Positions 32,436 through 44,020 of a stretch of 64,000 nucleotides of DNA are shown one piece after another (position 1 is the stretch's first letter; each line of letters starts with the position of its first letter). This DNA is from Helicostylum pulchrum (Eukaryota; Mucoromycota; Mucoromycetes; Mucorales; Mucoraceae). The notes under the pieces were generated by a model. That model saw only the letters and a list, made by a program, of their open reading frames with translations. It was not told the DNA's origin and did no database searches. The DNA is taken from contig JAIXMO010000008.1 of the NCBI GenBank assembly GCA_025677825.1, positions 310,001-374,000 of the forward strand, written 5' to 3'. A program made the position numbers and the translations under genes.

Positions 32436-32720
32436 ATGAGTACACACCAATCAACAAGAATAGATAAAAATCAAATAAATCAAGATGAATTAAGTAAAAT
32501 TGAACAGTCAAGTATAGGAACCTCATGTAGTGAAACAATTGTCAGATCAAAAAGAGCAAAATATTGTTCACTTGCTTTCAAAGTGCTGGGATTATTAATA
32601 ATTATAACTATCGTGCTTTTATTTGCACTACTGCCAAATTATATTCGTAATCGTAATGCAAATTTAGAGGAACAAGGTAACACTGATCCTACCAATGCAA
32701 GATTGCCAGGAGGTGCTTAA
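32436..32720 (+). CDS. Small single-pass membrane protein, unknown function
   Basis: Intronless frame of 94 residues. The N-terminal half is hydrophilic (STRIDKNQINQDELSKIEQS) and ends in a basic patch RSKRAKYC. It precedes one strong TM segment (VLGLLIIITIVLLFALLPNY) and a short polar tail (NLEEQGNTDPTNARLPGGA). The layout suggests a type II or tail-proximal membrane protein with the basic side cytosolic. Nothing recognisable beyond that. The start is the first ATG after the pyrimidine tract. It lies in tandem between the thaumatin-like and PHO87-like genes. Confidence 0.6.
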   Translation: MSTHQSTRIDKNQINQDELSKIEQSSIGTSCSETIVRSKRAKYCSLAFKVLGLLIIITIVLLFALLPNYIRNRNANLEEQGNTDPTNARLPGGA

Positions 32721-32894
32721 AATGAAGAATGATTTTTTGTTTTGTGTGAGTTTTTATTTATTTGGCTTTCTGCGTGTTTTTTTTAAAGCACCGTTCGCTG
32801 TTTTTGTACATTTAAATGTGGAGGATTTTTTTTTTATGAATAAAACAAAAAAACTTTGTTCTTTCCCTTCTTAATTAAAAAAAGATATTAAACG

Positions 32895-35720
32895 ATGAAG
32901 TTTTCTCATCAAATACAATTTAATGCGGTACCGGATTGGGCGGATTATTATCTACCGTAAGATATCTATCATTTTTTTTATTAAAAAAAAAAAGTAAACA
33001 AAAAGACTAAAACACACTTTTTTTTTTTTTTTTTTTTTTTGCAAAGTTATTCCAACTTGAAAAAGTTAATCTACTTGATTGAAAAAGACAGAGTAGCTCA
33101 GAAGGATCATCGTCTTTCTATTGATCTTGAAGATGGTAGAGAAATTGTTAGTGAACACACGGCACTGATTAGTGATAACCCAGTTGAAGCAGAAAACCAC
33201 CAATTCGTCAATTCTTTAAACAAGTCGCTTGACAAGATTGTAAAGTTCTATGCTAAAAAAGAAACAGAGCTTTATGATGAGATGGATGAGTTGGTAGGTG
33301 ATTTTGAATACTTGAACAGACATGATGCTGCTATTGCTGCACAATTGCGTCGTTTAAGTTCTGTCTCTAGCAGTGAATTTCATACAGAAGAAAGTGATAG
33401 ACATATCAGAAGTAACACGAATCAATTACCAAGGCGTGAATCAAATGTCGAAGGTGATTCGTTCTTACCTGCCAATATAATCTCAAAGAATGTGACCGAT
33501 ACTGATCCTGAAAATAATACTGTCGGTGGCGCCATTCCAACATCTAGTTCTGGTAGAGGTCCCTTGTGGCCCAAAGATGCCATGTATGACGTTGCTGAAT
33601 TAAGAAAGAGAACAATTGATATCTTTGTCTTACTATCTGAACTGAAATCATTTGTCGCATTGAATTTAACTGCATTTGCTAAAATATTGAAAAAATACGA
33701 TAAAATTACAAATAACAATTTAAAGCGTTATTATACTACTACCTATGTCTCAAAGGCATACCCTTTCAAGTCCGTTACTAAAACAAGATTAAATGAAAGA
33801 ATTCAACAAACTGAAAGAGCTTATGCTATCTTGGCTACTGGCAATGATTTAGATTTAGCTATTGAAGAATTAAAAACACATTTAAGAGAACATATCGTTT
33901 GGGAAAGAAACACTGTCTGGAGAGACATGATTGGTCAAGAGAGAAGAACCCAAACTGTTGGACTTAGTGATGATAAACCTGCTTCTGTTCACACTCCTTT
34001 TGGTACCGTAAGAATTACGCGTGATCAAGTGATGAATTATCTCTATTTGGCTGCTTGCATCGCTATTTTCGTAGTATTGATGAAGGCTGAATTGTTTGAT
34101 ACCATTGAACAAAATCGTTGTTTAGCTATTCTCGTTTTTGCAAGTATGTTATGGGCTGGCGAGGTAAAAAAAAAAATATGTTATTTTACACGTAAAACAT
34201 TTGATATCAATATCACTGTGATTTGTTAGGTTATGCCATTATTCGTCACTGCACTTCTAGTACCCTTTATGATCATCACTTTGCGTGTGATGCGTTCTGA
34301 TGATGATAATCACACACGTTTAACTGCACCTGATGCTACTAAAAAAGTCTTTAGTGCCATGTTCTCTCCTGTCATTATGTTGCTTTTAGGTGGGTTTACA
34401 ATTGCTGGTGCTCTCAGTAAATTTGGTATCGCTAAATCAATGGCCACATTTGTCTTATCAAAGGCAGGTACCCGTCCCAATCGCGTTTTAATTGTAAATA
34501 TGATGGTTGCTACTTTTGCTAGTATGTGGATCAGTAACGTTGCTGCACCTGTACTTTGCTTTTCCCTTATCCAGGTATGTTTCTATAAATGAATTAGAAG
34601 ATGTGGGCAAAAAAAAAAAAAAAAGAGAAAGGGAGAAAAAAAAAAGATAAGAGATATATATAAAAGACGCTAGAGGGATTATCACGTTTATGTTATATAT
34701 AGACATATTTATTTATTATTATTATTTTAGCCTATTCTTCGTACTTTACCAGTTGATTCCAAGTTTGGCCCGTGCCTTATTATCGGCATTGCATTGGCTT
34801 CAAATTTAGGTGGCATGGCCTCACCTATTTCATCACCCCAAAATATTATCGCCATTCAAAACATGAATCCTCCACCTTCTTGGGGCGAATGGTTTATTAT
34901 CTCCATCCCTCTCTGTATTATGGGTAACTTTATTATCTGGCTTTGGCTTCTCTGGAACTATAATCCTGAAAAGCAAACACCTCATATCCATACTATCCGT
35001 GCCAGTTCAGATCCCATTACCGGTACACAAGTCTACGTCATTTTAGTCACTTTACTTACAATTGCTCTTTGGTGTTTGGCTCATACGTACGAATCTATAT
35101 TCGGTGATATGGGTGTTATTGCTATTTTACCGTTGCTTGCTTTCTTTGGTACTGGTCTCTTAACAAAAGACGATTTTAATAACTTTTTATGGAACGTTAT
35201 TGTATTGGCTATGGGCGGTATTGCTCTTGGTAAGGCTGTTGAAAGCTCGGGCCTTTTAAAGACAATTGCGTCTCAAATTGAAGTGATGGTAGATGGATTA
35301 TCAGCATTTGAGGTTTTGTTTGTTTTCAGTTGTTTAGTGCTTGTTATTGCTACTTTTATCAGTCATACTGTCGCTGCTCTTATTGTGTTACCCATTGTTG
35401 CTGAAGTCGGTGCTCAATTAACTGATCCTCAACCTAGAATGCTGGTCATGGTAAGCAAATTGTACAGCTATTCTATTTATTCTTATTTAACTTTTTTTCT
35501 TTCTTTTTTTTTGTAGGGTACTGCATTTGTTTGCTCTGCTGCTATGGGTCTTCCTGTATCAGGTTTCCCCAACATGAATGCCATTTCACAAGAAAACGAG
35601 CTCGGTAAACCTTACTTGACCACAAAGGATTTCCTTCTCAATGGTGTTCCTTCCAGTATCTTTGCCACATTGTGTATCACAACTGTTGGTTATGGGTTGA
35701 TGGTCTTGATTGGATTTTAA
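32895..35720 (+). CDS. PHO87/PHO90-type phosphate transporter with SPX domain
   Basis: Low-affinity phosphate transporter: an N-terminal SPX domain, which senses inositol pyrophosphates, plus a divalent anion:sodium symporter (DASS) membrane domain. Exons: 32895-32956, 33047-34163, 34230-34574, 34731-35450, 35517-35720 (815 residues). SPX begins MKFSHQIQFNAVPDWADYYL, then PYSNLKKLIYLIEK and, near residues 210-265, KSFVALNLTAFAKILKKYDK. The membrane part starts about residue 370 (NYLYLAACIAIFVVLMKAEL) and has many TM helices, with conserved blocks LGGMASPISSPQNIIAIQN and GTAFVCSAAMGLPVSGFPNM. It resembles yeast Pho87/Pho90 or vacuolar Pho91; the location is undecided. Confidence 0.94.
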
Positions 35721-36539
35721 CCAAACAATCATTTTTTATCCGAAACCCTATTTTCATTTTGCATTTAATCGATGAACCCATCTTTTTTTTTAGATCCGTT
35801 TTTTTTTCTCTCAACTCATTTTAGAAGTTCTTTCTTCGTTATATAAATAAAGCGCAAGTTTTTTTATGTAACTTTTAACCGAGTATTGGTCTGGACTCAG
35901 GTCCTCTCGCTACCGCGAGCTTGGGAACTTTTTTTTTTAGAAAAAAATTGGGAGGTACCCTCCTCCTTTATCGGTATTATTGTTAGAACATCAAAACCTG
36001 TTTTCCAGGGAGAACGGTCGCATTACTATTAATGGCTCCTATACTACTGTCAAACAAAAAGTCGTATGAAAAGAATATTCTGGGTTGTCTTAATACCACT
36101 TTTTTTTTTAAAAAAAACCCACAATGATTCCAGTAGTATTCATTGTTCTAGCAGAGCTTAATAGCAGCTCTTATGCATGGTGCTAGATCAGTTGAACAGT
36201 TACATACATGAGTTATAGGTACTATTTGAACTATTCACTACTTTTATTTTACTCTTTGCTGCTTACTCCGAGTGACAAGTGGAACATAAAACCACACCAC
36301 TATTACCTCGTGTTAAATATATTATTAAATGTTCAATCCGCACTGTAAAATACATACAAAAATATATATTTGTATACATGATTGACCACATCACACATGT
36401 CATTATTAATACCATTGTACGATACGCAGAAGTTTAAATTAAAAACTATTTATAAGTTGTATTAAAAATTATTAAATAAAAGAGACAACAGTAAATAAGA
36501 TGAAACTTTTTATAGATCTTTATTAATTAAAATTTCTTT
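35721..36539. other. Intergenic region, convergent 3' flanks
   Basis: 3' flanks of the PHO87-like gene (plus) and the unrecognised gene (minus). It contains one GC-rich 5-bp hairpin (CTCGC, loop TACC, GCGAG) at 35906-35919. No gene seen. Confidence 0.5.
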
Positions 36540-37533
36540 TTAAAAACAAGAGAGCGAAGGTATGGTGAGGCGTTGTTCTATAAAGAATATTTTAATAAGT
36601 TAGCTACACATAAATATATGCTATTAAAAAAAAAATTAAAAAAAAAACTTACGTAAAGTATCAAACATCGTTTGTACCTGACGAGCGAAGGCCTCCTTCA
36701 AGTCTTTACGGGGGGAGACCTTCGTCTCGTCGTCCCAGTTTTCCAAACAATATTTATGTAAAATAAACTTAAGTTGGATTGGCTCGTTGGCCGTATCAAC
36801 ATCCTCTTGCACCATGGTGGCTGCAGTTCGATGGACGACCCCATCCTCGCTTTGTCTAAAGACAGGACTGATGCGGCGAAGTCCGACTCTAACAGAAGCA
36901 AGTGCTCTGTTAGAGTCATAGAAGGTGTATGCTGATACACCCAGCTGTCCTACCACGTTTACATTCACTCTATTAGTATTATATCCAGAAAGAAACCAGT
37001 AAACAAATGTACTCACCAATCACACTATGAATTGATCCTGTATGGCAGAATCGTACAAGGTAATAGATCAGTCTGAGACCTGCAGCGTAAAGCTTCAGAT
37101 TCAAACCAGAATCAGAGCTACGAATTTCAGCTCAAAGGTAACGAGAGTTCACAGTAACAATCACGTTGTCTGTAATGGTGGCAGCGTCGGCATTGAGTAC
37201 AAGCATGTTCCATCTCATCGAATACATTAAGGTTTATATTACCTCCAAATAACGCGTTCATAAAGCCCTCTGGATCTTCACCTTCTCCCTCTCTCATAGC
37301 GGTAGCGCGATTAATACCAGTAATGTCAGGAACAGGGTCGGGGATCTCATCTTCGTCATTTGGGATGTTTTCTGCTTGTCCCAAGATATCCGCATCATAC
37401 TCTACAGAAAAAAAAAAATTAATATAAAACATCTAGTTTTTAAGTCAGTTTGATGCATACTATTTTCTTCGCCATCATCATACATTTCCTCACGTCCTCT
37501 CTCTGGTTGGGCTACTGGGCCTCGGTGGTCCAT
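36540..37533 (-). CDS. Five-exon gene, unrecognised product
   Basis: I can join five exons in frame: 37533-37461, 37401-37243, 37130-37017, 36949-36653, 36577-36540 (226 residues). The N-terminal third is very acidic and Pro-rich (YDDGEEN, DILGQAENIPNDEDEIPDPV). A more hydrophobic middle follows (NLKLYAAGLRLIYYLVRFCH), then a polar C-terminal half (SRALASV-like RALASVRVGLRRISPVFRQS and LKFILHKYCLENWDDETKV). Exons 2 and 4 are convincing; exons 3 and 5 and their junctions are inferred by phase only, and exon 2 reads on for 42 Cys-rich codons if not spliced. It is possibly a nuclear protein from its charge. I do not recognise the family. Confidence 0.5.
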
Positions 37534-38150
37534 GTTTAAAATTACCAAATAGTCAAACAACGCGTTTTCGTCTCCAGTAAGTTACCGAGGGAAGCCGTTT
37601 GAGGGAGAGCCCAGTCCTTTAAACTTTCAGCAATGTATGCGATAAAAAAGTATTAAATAAGATTTTAAAAACAAGAGAAGAGGAAACAAGAGGTTGCCTA
37701 GTATATTATTCTTTTTATAGTAATTTTTTTTGGGGGGTTGGAACCATGATAAAATGACTGGTACTTATTGTGATACAAGAGTAATTAAGATACCATTTTA
37801 TGTTACTGCTGTCAAGTTTGTTGTATAACACCTTCAATTTTTTACACATATGTTAACTTCGGTTAAATACCACTCAATCAATCAATCAATCAATAAAAAC
37901 GAGCCTAATTCTTTTCTTTCGCGTGTGTTTCACTAAAACTTGTTCATAGAAAATATACACTAACAAGCACAGAATCATATTGTTAAAATGGCTTGAGACT
38001 AAACAACTCAATATAGTGTTCACGAGGAACGTAATGTTTTGAAGAGAATACTATGGAATTTATTGGGGGATTTATTGAGGGGGGGGGGGTTATTTTTCAT
38101 TTTCATTATTGAATATACCTCTGTTCGAGGACAAAGGCATCAAAAAATTC

Positions 38151-38180
38151 TTATTTAAGAAACTTACGTTTCTTAAATAA
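38151..38180. repeat. Perfect 13-bp inverted repeat with 4-nt loop
   Basis: Arms TTATTTAAGAAAC (38151-38163) and GTTTCTTAAATAA (38168-38180) around TTAC. The arms are perfect complements and could form a hairpin or cruciform, or bind a dimeric factor. Confidence 0.8.
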
Positions 38181-38429
38181 AGTAAGTAAAATACAAGCTA
38201 CTCCAAATTGGTTTCTCAAAGTGGTTCTCAAATGGATTCCTCCTTATACATCTGGGTATATATGAAGTTTCCTTCATGTAGGAGGTCTTACTTTCTAGAT
38301 CGTCCTTAAAAGACAAGAATAAGGTCAACTGTTGAAGTCAACCATGCTCCCGATTCTTCGTTTGGACAAAAAATCTTGTATCAATGTCTTCAATCCCACT
38401 ACAGGAAGCCGACTACAAAACTAGTATAA

Positions 38430-39000
38430 CTCACACCAGAACAAGACGACCAGAACAAATACACAAAGAGCCAAAGTACCTTGAAAATAATTGTAAAGTT
38501 AATAATACATTATATTTATCAAGTTGATATAAAATACTTACCAAAAGTAAACCAAAAAGTAAGCCAAGCACCGACAGATATATCGTAACAAATGCACCAG
38601 AGAGCTTCCACCACCAGAAAAAAAAAGACTTGCAAGGATAAACGGCCACCAGAAAAAAAGACTCGCAAGGATAAAAGACCACAAAAAAAAAAGGACCACA
38701 CACCTTAAACAACATTCTTAAAATCACTGATAAAATAAAAAGTTAGTTTCTGATAAAATGTTAAATATATAAATATATGCGTACTTACCAAAAAAAAAGA
38801 GGATGGCCACCCAGAAGGAAAAAAAAACTTATTAAAAAAATAAAGACATGAAGAAGACGCGCACACAAAGACACACAAAGACACACAAAGACACACAAAG
38901 ATACACATACAAAGACACCAGCGCGCCCACTTAACACGGGAAAACCACGCTTTTTCACCACAGCATGCCCACCAAGGGAAAACAATGCTTTTTCTTATTA
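38430..39000 (-). other. Possible exons of a small hydrophobic protein in a repeat-rich stretch
   Basis: On the minus strand, short hydrophobic blocks are separated by plausible introns: FWVAILFFFG with a GTAAGT donor, VILRMLFK with a GTGTGT donor, and LSGAFVTIYLSVLGLLFGLL with a GTAAGT donor. They join in consistent phase. The sequence between them repeats TTATCCTTGC(A/G)AGTC and C-T-G-G-T-G-G-type words, so chance cannot be dismissed. No start or convincing end found. Confidence 0.22.
38861..38900. repeat. 10-bp tandem repeat (ACACACAAAG)n
   Basis: Three exact units at 38871-38900 preceded by a one-base variant unit at 38861-38870; degenerate further copies follow to about 38916. Confidence 0.85.
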
Positions 39001-40997
39001 AAAAAAAAAAAAAAAAGAGGACGCCAGCTCCAGACCAAAACTAATGGTACCAGAAAAAGGACGAAGACATCATAACAATGTTGAATTGATTATGGAAGCA
39101 AAGTAAGAGATAGAAAATCACTCCATAAGGAACCTCCCATGAAAAACCAAAGTAGCCTGAGTATTAAAGATAAAGGAAAAAGAGAAAAAAGTAAAAAAGA
39201 GGATGGTTTTATAGTTTACAAAAAAGAAAAAAGAAAAAAACGCACTAAAAAAAGTGACACCAATGAGAGGAAAGCTCGGTCCTTGCATGAAATTTTTTTT
39301 TACTTGTAGAAAGTAAAATAGTACATTTCTTTTTGGTACTTTTTTACTAGTACCTTTAAGCTATGAATATATATATATATATATGATTGCTAACTATATT
39401 GATGAGTGTTAATAGGATAAAATAAAAGAGTATTCCCTTTCAGTATTTTTTACCTTTAGTTCAAAGTAAACAAATCATGCAAATTTACAAGTTCAAAAAA
39501 ATTAAAAAAATTATAAACAACTCTACTTTCCAACAAGAGAAAAATCTTCACTATACCTGTTTTAGGTCATATGTATTTTTAAAAAACAGTCCAATATATA
39601 ATTGTGATAAATAAAGCGTTTATATCTTTTAATCATATGCCTCTATATACGAGTATCGAACTTGTTTTTAACCTATATAGTTCGTTATTCTAGTCAATTA
39701 CGAAGGGATTCTACTTGCCCAAGAAAAGAGTTAATGAGATTCAAAAACCAAGATTTTTAAAGTGCATGATTAGACAAGGAAAGGGATAGTTTCAAAAAGA
39801 GGTAATAATATGTATAACTTGGCACGATGATCCTCATAAACCAATAGGCTGTAATAAACTAGTCTAATTCATTCAGTGATAGAGTAGGAACTAGAACAAA
39901 AGGGCTATTTGTAAGATACGCGAGATGCTCGTTTAGCTCTCGTGATTAGTTTATCAGGCCTTACTTCATGCGTAGTCAAGAGTGTCAATTCCTCATTTTT
40001 CTAGTACGAGCATGTACAGTAATTAAAAAAATTAAAAATATTAAACTTCTTACAGATCTTTACTTTTTTTTTAAAAAAAGATAATAAAAAAAGGAATAAA
40101 TAGGTGAACCTTTTTAAGCTAAATAGTCTCTCTTGGGTTTTCTTGACAAGCGTCAAACATAACATATTAAACCAATAGAAGGTGGAGTTACTTTATAAAA
40201 TTACTTTTTTACGTAGCAAAGTGCTCAGAGCACCACATGCCTCTGCCAGGTGACTTTTTTTTTGAGTGGAGGTTTTTTTTAAACGCAAAAAAGGGTCTGT
40301 TCATTAGCGTCACAATTTAAAAGTATTATAATCGAGTCCACCACGATTAATTCCATGTGGTAGACACACACCATCTATATATAAAAAAAAAAGGAACAAG
40401 TATACCCACATCCCATAAATTAATTGATTTTGTTGTTGTTGTTGTTGTTGCTGCTATCAACTCCTTAACAAAGAGGTCTAGATTTTGTTTTGGGGCCTTG
40501 AAGATCATAAAAACAGCAAAAAAAAAAAAAAAAAACGGGCTCTTGCTATTAAATAATGAATGCGATAGAAGAGATATTTTTCTTTGTTAAAAAAAAAGAA
40601 GAGAGAAAACAAAATACGCTTGATGCTGCTTCAAACCTCTTATCAGTACACTGCATCTAACAGAGAAGTAACAGATTAATATAACGCCAGCACACAGATT
40701 TGAGAATAACTGCTCTTATTTTAGGAAAGAAAATAAGGGGCTTTTAGATTTTAACGGGACCTATTATAGCCACTCGGTGGCAAGCTCATAAAACTCCTTA
40801 TATTACAAAAAATACAATTTCTCCTTCTTTTATTTCTGTTGTACAGAATTAAAGACATTATACACACACAAGTCAAAGTAAAAAAAAAAAAAAAACCATT
40901 TGTTTTAATTGGCATTTTTGTTAATTGGAAATAAATAAATAATATGTATTTTTGGATCTCCACTTTAAGGAACCTGGACTAATTAAACCCAAAATAG

Positions 40998-41005
40998 TAT
41001 AAATA
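40998..41005 (+). promoter_or_regulatory. TATA box of the STE20-type kinase gene
   Basis: TATAAATA, 57 bp before the annotated ATG, followed by a CT-rich stretch typical of fungal start regions. Confidence 0.5.
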
Positions 41006-41061
41006 CCTTACTCTCTCTCTCTGTCTGTCTCTTTTTTACAGAAAGTTAAAATAAAATAAAC

Positions 41062-42695
41062 ATGGATCAATTAACACCCCTAAGTTCCCCAGTAACTGTA
41101 TCTCGTTCAAATTCTATCAACCAATTATTTACTAGAAGAAGTAGAGCCAATACACTTGAAAGTCAAACTCAAGCACCAGACAATAACGTTAGTAATAATA
41201 CGTCACTTGTAAAGAAACCATTATCAAGACAAAGATCAATTTCAGAGTTAGTCAGTCGAGTCAAGCACTCGTTACGGTCCAACAGTACCAGTTCAAGAAA
41301 GAGACTTCAATCTTATTCTGCCTGTGCCCAAGATTATGATGTGTTGAGAAGAATTGGATCTGGAGCTACAGCGTCTGTTTATTCTGCTGTATATAAACCA
41401 ACTCAAGTGGTGATTGCTATCAAGACTGTAGATTTAGACGAGGCAGCCCTAGATGATTCTAGATTAGATGCGTTACGTAAAGAAATTCAGATTATGACAT
41501 TGTGCAGACATAAGCATTTATTACAAGTCTATCAGAGCTTTGTTCATTGTTCTCAACTTTATATAGTAACTCCGGTCATGTCAGCTGGGTCTTGTCACGA
41601 CTTGTTATTACGGTGTCATAAAATAGGGTTTGAAGAACCTATTGTTGCATGGTAAAATAAGAACAATCAAAATGTAAAATTTACACGCAACTAAACATAT
41701 ATATAGCATAATGAAACAAGTGGCTTTAGGCTTGGAATACTTGCATGAAAACGAACTTGTACACCGAGATATTAAATCAGCCAATATGCTTATTGAGTTT
41801 GATACGGGGATAGTTAAACTAGCAGATTTCGGTGTTAGTAACCATTTGTTGGCTAATTTAAACGAATTACCTAAAAATGCGACTTATTTCCGGCAGCAGA
41901 TGGAAGAGTTTGGTACGGATGGTGTATTAAAGTTTCAAGCTAATAATAGTTTTCCCGTTACACCGAAAAAAGCAAGACGATCGTTTGTAGGTACACCCTG
42001 CTGGATGGCTCCTGAAATTTTGTTGAATCAGGACTATGATACCAAAGTAGATATCTGGTCGCTGGGTATTACTTGTATTGAGCTTGCTTGCGGAAAACCG
42101 CCTTTTTTAGAGTACGATCCTATGACCGTAAGTGAACTTTTTTGTAATATGATTACTGTATAATGGTACTGATTATTAGGTTTAAATTTAGATATTCTCA
42201 ATGATCATTGAAGATCCTTCACCTACATTACACACGAACCAAATTGGTTATGTTCCTTCACCATGTATCCAAGACTTTATTGATAAATGCCTTGACAAGA
42301 CAGCTGCCAACAGAATAAACATTATAGAGGCAATAAACCACCCATTCTTAAAGAAAGCAAGCTCACATCATCTATTACAAAAATATTTGGCACGTAAACC
42401 TGAATTAAACAAGCGAGATTATATCACGAGTAGATCAAGCAAGAATAAAAAACAACAAGAAGAGGAAGAAGAAGATGATGATAGCTGGGATGAATTAGAC
42501 TTTATTAACTCTACATGGAACTTTAATGAAGAAGAACAGTTTACTACTACGTTAAAACCACCTCCAGTACATACAAAGTATTTAAATAGAGTAAATCCTG
42601 ACACTGATTCCCCAATTACACCAAATGATGACTATGATAGTTTAGCTTACAGGCGGGAACAAGACTTTTTAATGACAAAAGATTATTATTATTGA
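41062..42695 (+). CDS. STE20-family (GCK-VI, SPAK/OSR1-like) protein kinase
   Basis: Serine/threonine kinase of the germinal-centre class. Exons: 41062-41651, 41707-42127, 42192-42695 (504 residues). The first 90 residues are Ser/Arg-rich. The kinase domain runs about 93-365: glycine loop RRIGSGATASVYSAVY, catalytic Lys in VVIAIKTVDLD, HRDIKSANML, ADFGVSNHLL, GTPCWMAPEILLNQDYDTKV and DIWSLGITCIELACGKPPF. All catalytic residues are present. The GSGATA loop and FVGTPCWMAPE fit SPAK/OSR1. The loop between DFG and the APE motif carries about 41 residues before RRSFVGT, longer than in animal OSR1. The C-terminus is acidic and lacks a recognisable CCT domain. Its stop lies 35 bp from that of the convergent zinc-finger gene. 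Confidence 0.92.
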
Positions 42696-42730
42696 ATATA
42701 AATATGTGTATTTTTTTTTTTCAGTTTTTT

Positions 42731-43820
42731 TTACTGAGGTACAATTTGATGAACTTTTACTTGATGAGTCTAAATTAAACTTTTTAATAAAAATGCATTA
42801 AAAAACTTCTTTTTTTTTTTTTTACCTTTAAATTTCCTCGCTGTGTAAATCCTTTACCACAATTAGGGAACGCACACATAAACGGTTTAACGGGCCAATG
42901 TATCTTTTCATGCGTTTTTAAATTTCCAAGCTGAGTAAACGCTTTATCACATCCATCATACGTACACTATAATTTTTTTTTTCCCCTCTCGTTTCGTCAG
43001 TGCTGTGACAATCATTTTTCGCATTTGTCTGTACTTACGTGATACGGTCTCTCCCCTGTATGTTTTCTTGAATGCGTCTAATATAAAAAAAACACGTTAT
43101 TAAAACAATGCTTACTTGTCATGTAGTTGCATTTACCTTTAAATTTCCATATTGTGTAAATGACTTTCCGCACTCCGCATAGGGACAAACCTACAAACAG
43201 AAATTAAGAATAAACAAAATGAATTGTGTGTGTGTATATCAGCAAAATTACATAAGGTCTCGTTTGTGATGATCTCATATGATCCTGTTCTGCACTACTA
43301 CCACCTATACCTCTACCATGAGCATTTCTATCATATTACTTTTAATTATAAATTAAATTTTTTTTTAAGAGGTAAAAAAAAAAAAAAAAAAAAAAAAAAT
43401 TCGTGATAGATAGTAAATACTTTACCTTTGATGTATTCGTAGTCCTCCCGGTTGGTCAAAGTACTCTGAACAGCCTGGCTCATTACATGTAAACAGTTTA
43501 CGTGATTCGTACATGCCAGAAGAAGTAGGATTATAATGTTCCGGTACATTATTAGCTGGTGGTGGTCTATATTGCTGTGTACGATAAGGTGATTGTTCAT
43601 GTAAACTAGGTAGATTATTATTCATGTAACCATTATGTAGATGTTGTTGGTTTTGTTGGTTTTGTTGCTGCTGTTGTTGGTGTTGTTGGTGTTGGTGGTG
43701 TTGCTGCTGTTGGTGGTGTTGCTGTTGAGCTTGTTGTTGTGCCTGTTGTTGAGCTCGCTGCTGCTGCTGCTGTTGTTGTTGGTGCTGCTGCTGCTGCTGA
43801 TATGGATTATTATAAGACAT
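42731..43820 (-). CDS. polyQ C2H2 zinc-finger protein (four fingers)
   Basis: Putative DNA-binding transcription factor. Exons: 43820-43426, 43327-43252, 43190-43137, 43077-43039, 42966-42826, 42769-42731 (247 residues). Residues 8-60 are Gln/His-rich (CAG/CAA repeats at 43640-43800). Four C2H2 fingers follow: CNEPGC...HQRNAH, VCPYAECGKSFTQYGNLKTH, CTYDGCDKAFTQLGNLKTHE and MCAFPNCGKGFTQRGNLKTH. Linkers include HTGERPYH and HWPVKPFM. Fingers 2-4 share FTQxGNLK, as in Azf1-like fungal regulators. Introns fall at the same place after GNLK in fingers 2 and 4, which suggests finger duplication carrying an intron. The 5' end of exon 2 was chosen by phase. Confidence 0.88.
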
Positions 43821-44020
43821 TTTTTTTTAGTGCGTATTATATTTTCTCAAAAAAAAAAAAAAAAAACAACGTGTTGATCCTGCTAAAAAAAAAAAAAAAT
43901 TAAAAAAACGCGGACAAATACTTAACCGACCAATTGTGACAGTGAAAAGGGTTTATGAAAAAAAAAAAATAATAAATATTTATTTCTCTCTTTCTAATAT
44001 CTGTATACCATTATCTCACA

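Larger units (their letters stand above)
37534..41061. other. 3.5-kb gene-poor region with repeats
   Basis: Largest gap in the window. It holds a 13-bp inverted repeat (38151-38180), a run of low-complexity and near-repeat sequence at 38430-39000 that may include minus-strand exons for a hydrophobic peptide, ACACACAAAG repeats (38861-38900), and the TATA box of the next gene. No confident gene or RNA. Confidence 0.5.

Noticed and set aside
32245..32538. Minus-strand poly-Lys/Glu open frames
   Set aside because: Produced by the pyrimidine tract and the antisense of the small TM gene.
37042..37230. Plus-strand 62-codon frame opposite the unrecognised gene
   Set aside because: No start context, splice partner or neighbour on that strand; the minus-strand exons before and after are stronger.
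43641..43877. Plus-strand poly-Leu open frame
   Set aside because: Antisense of the CAG/CAA (polyQ) tract of the zinc-finger gene.
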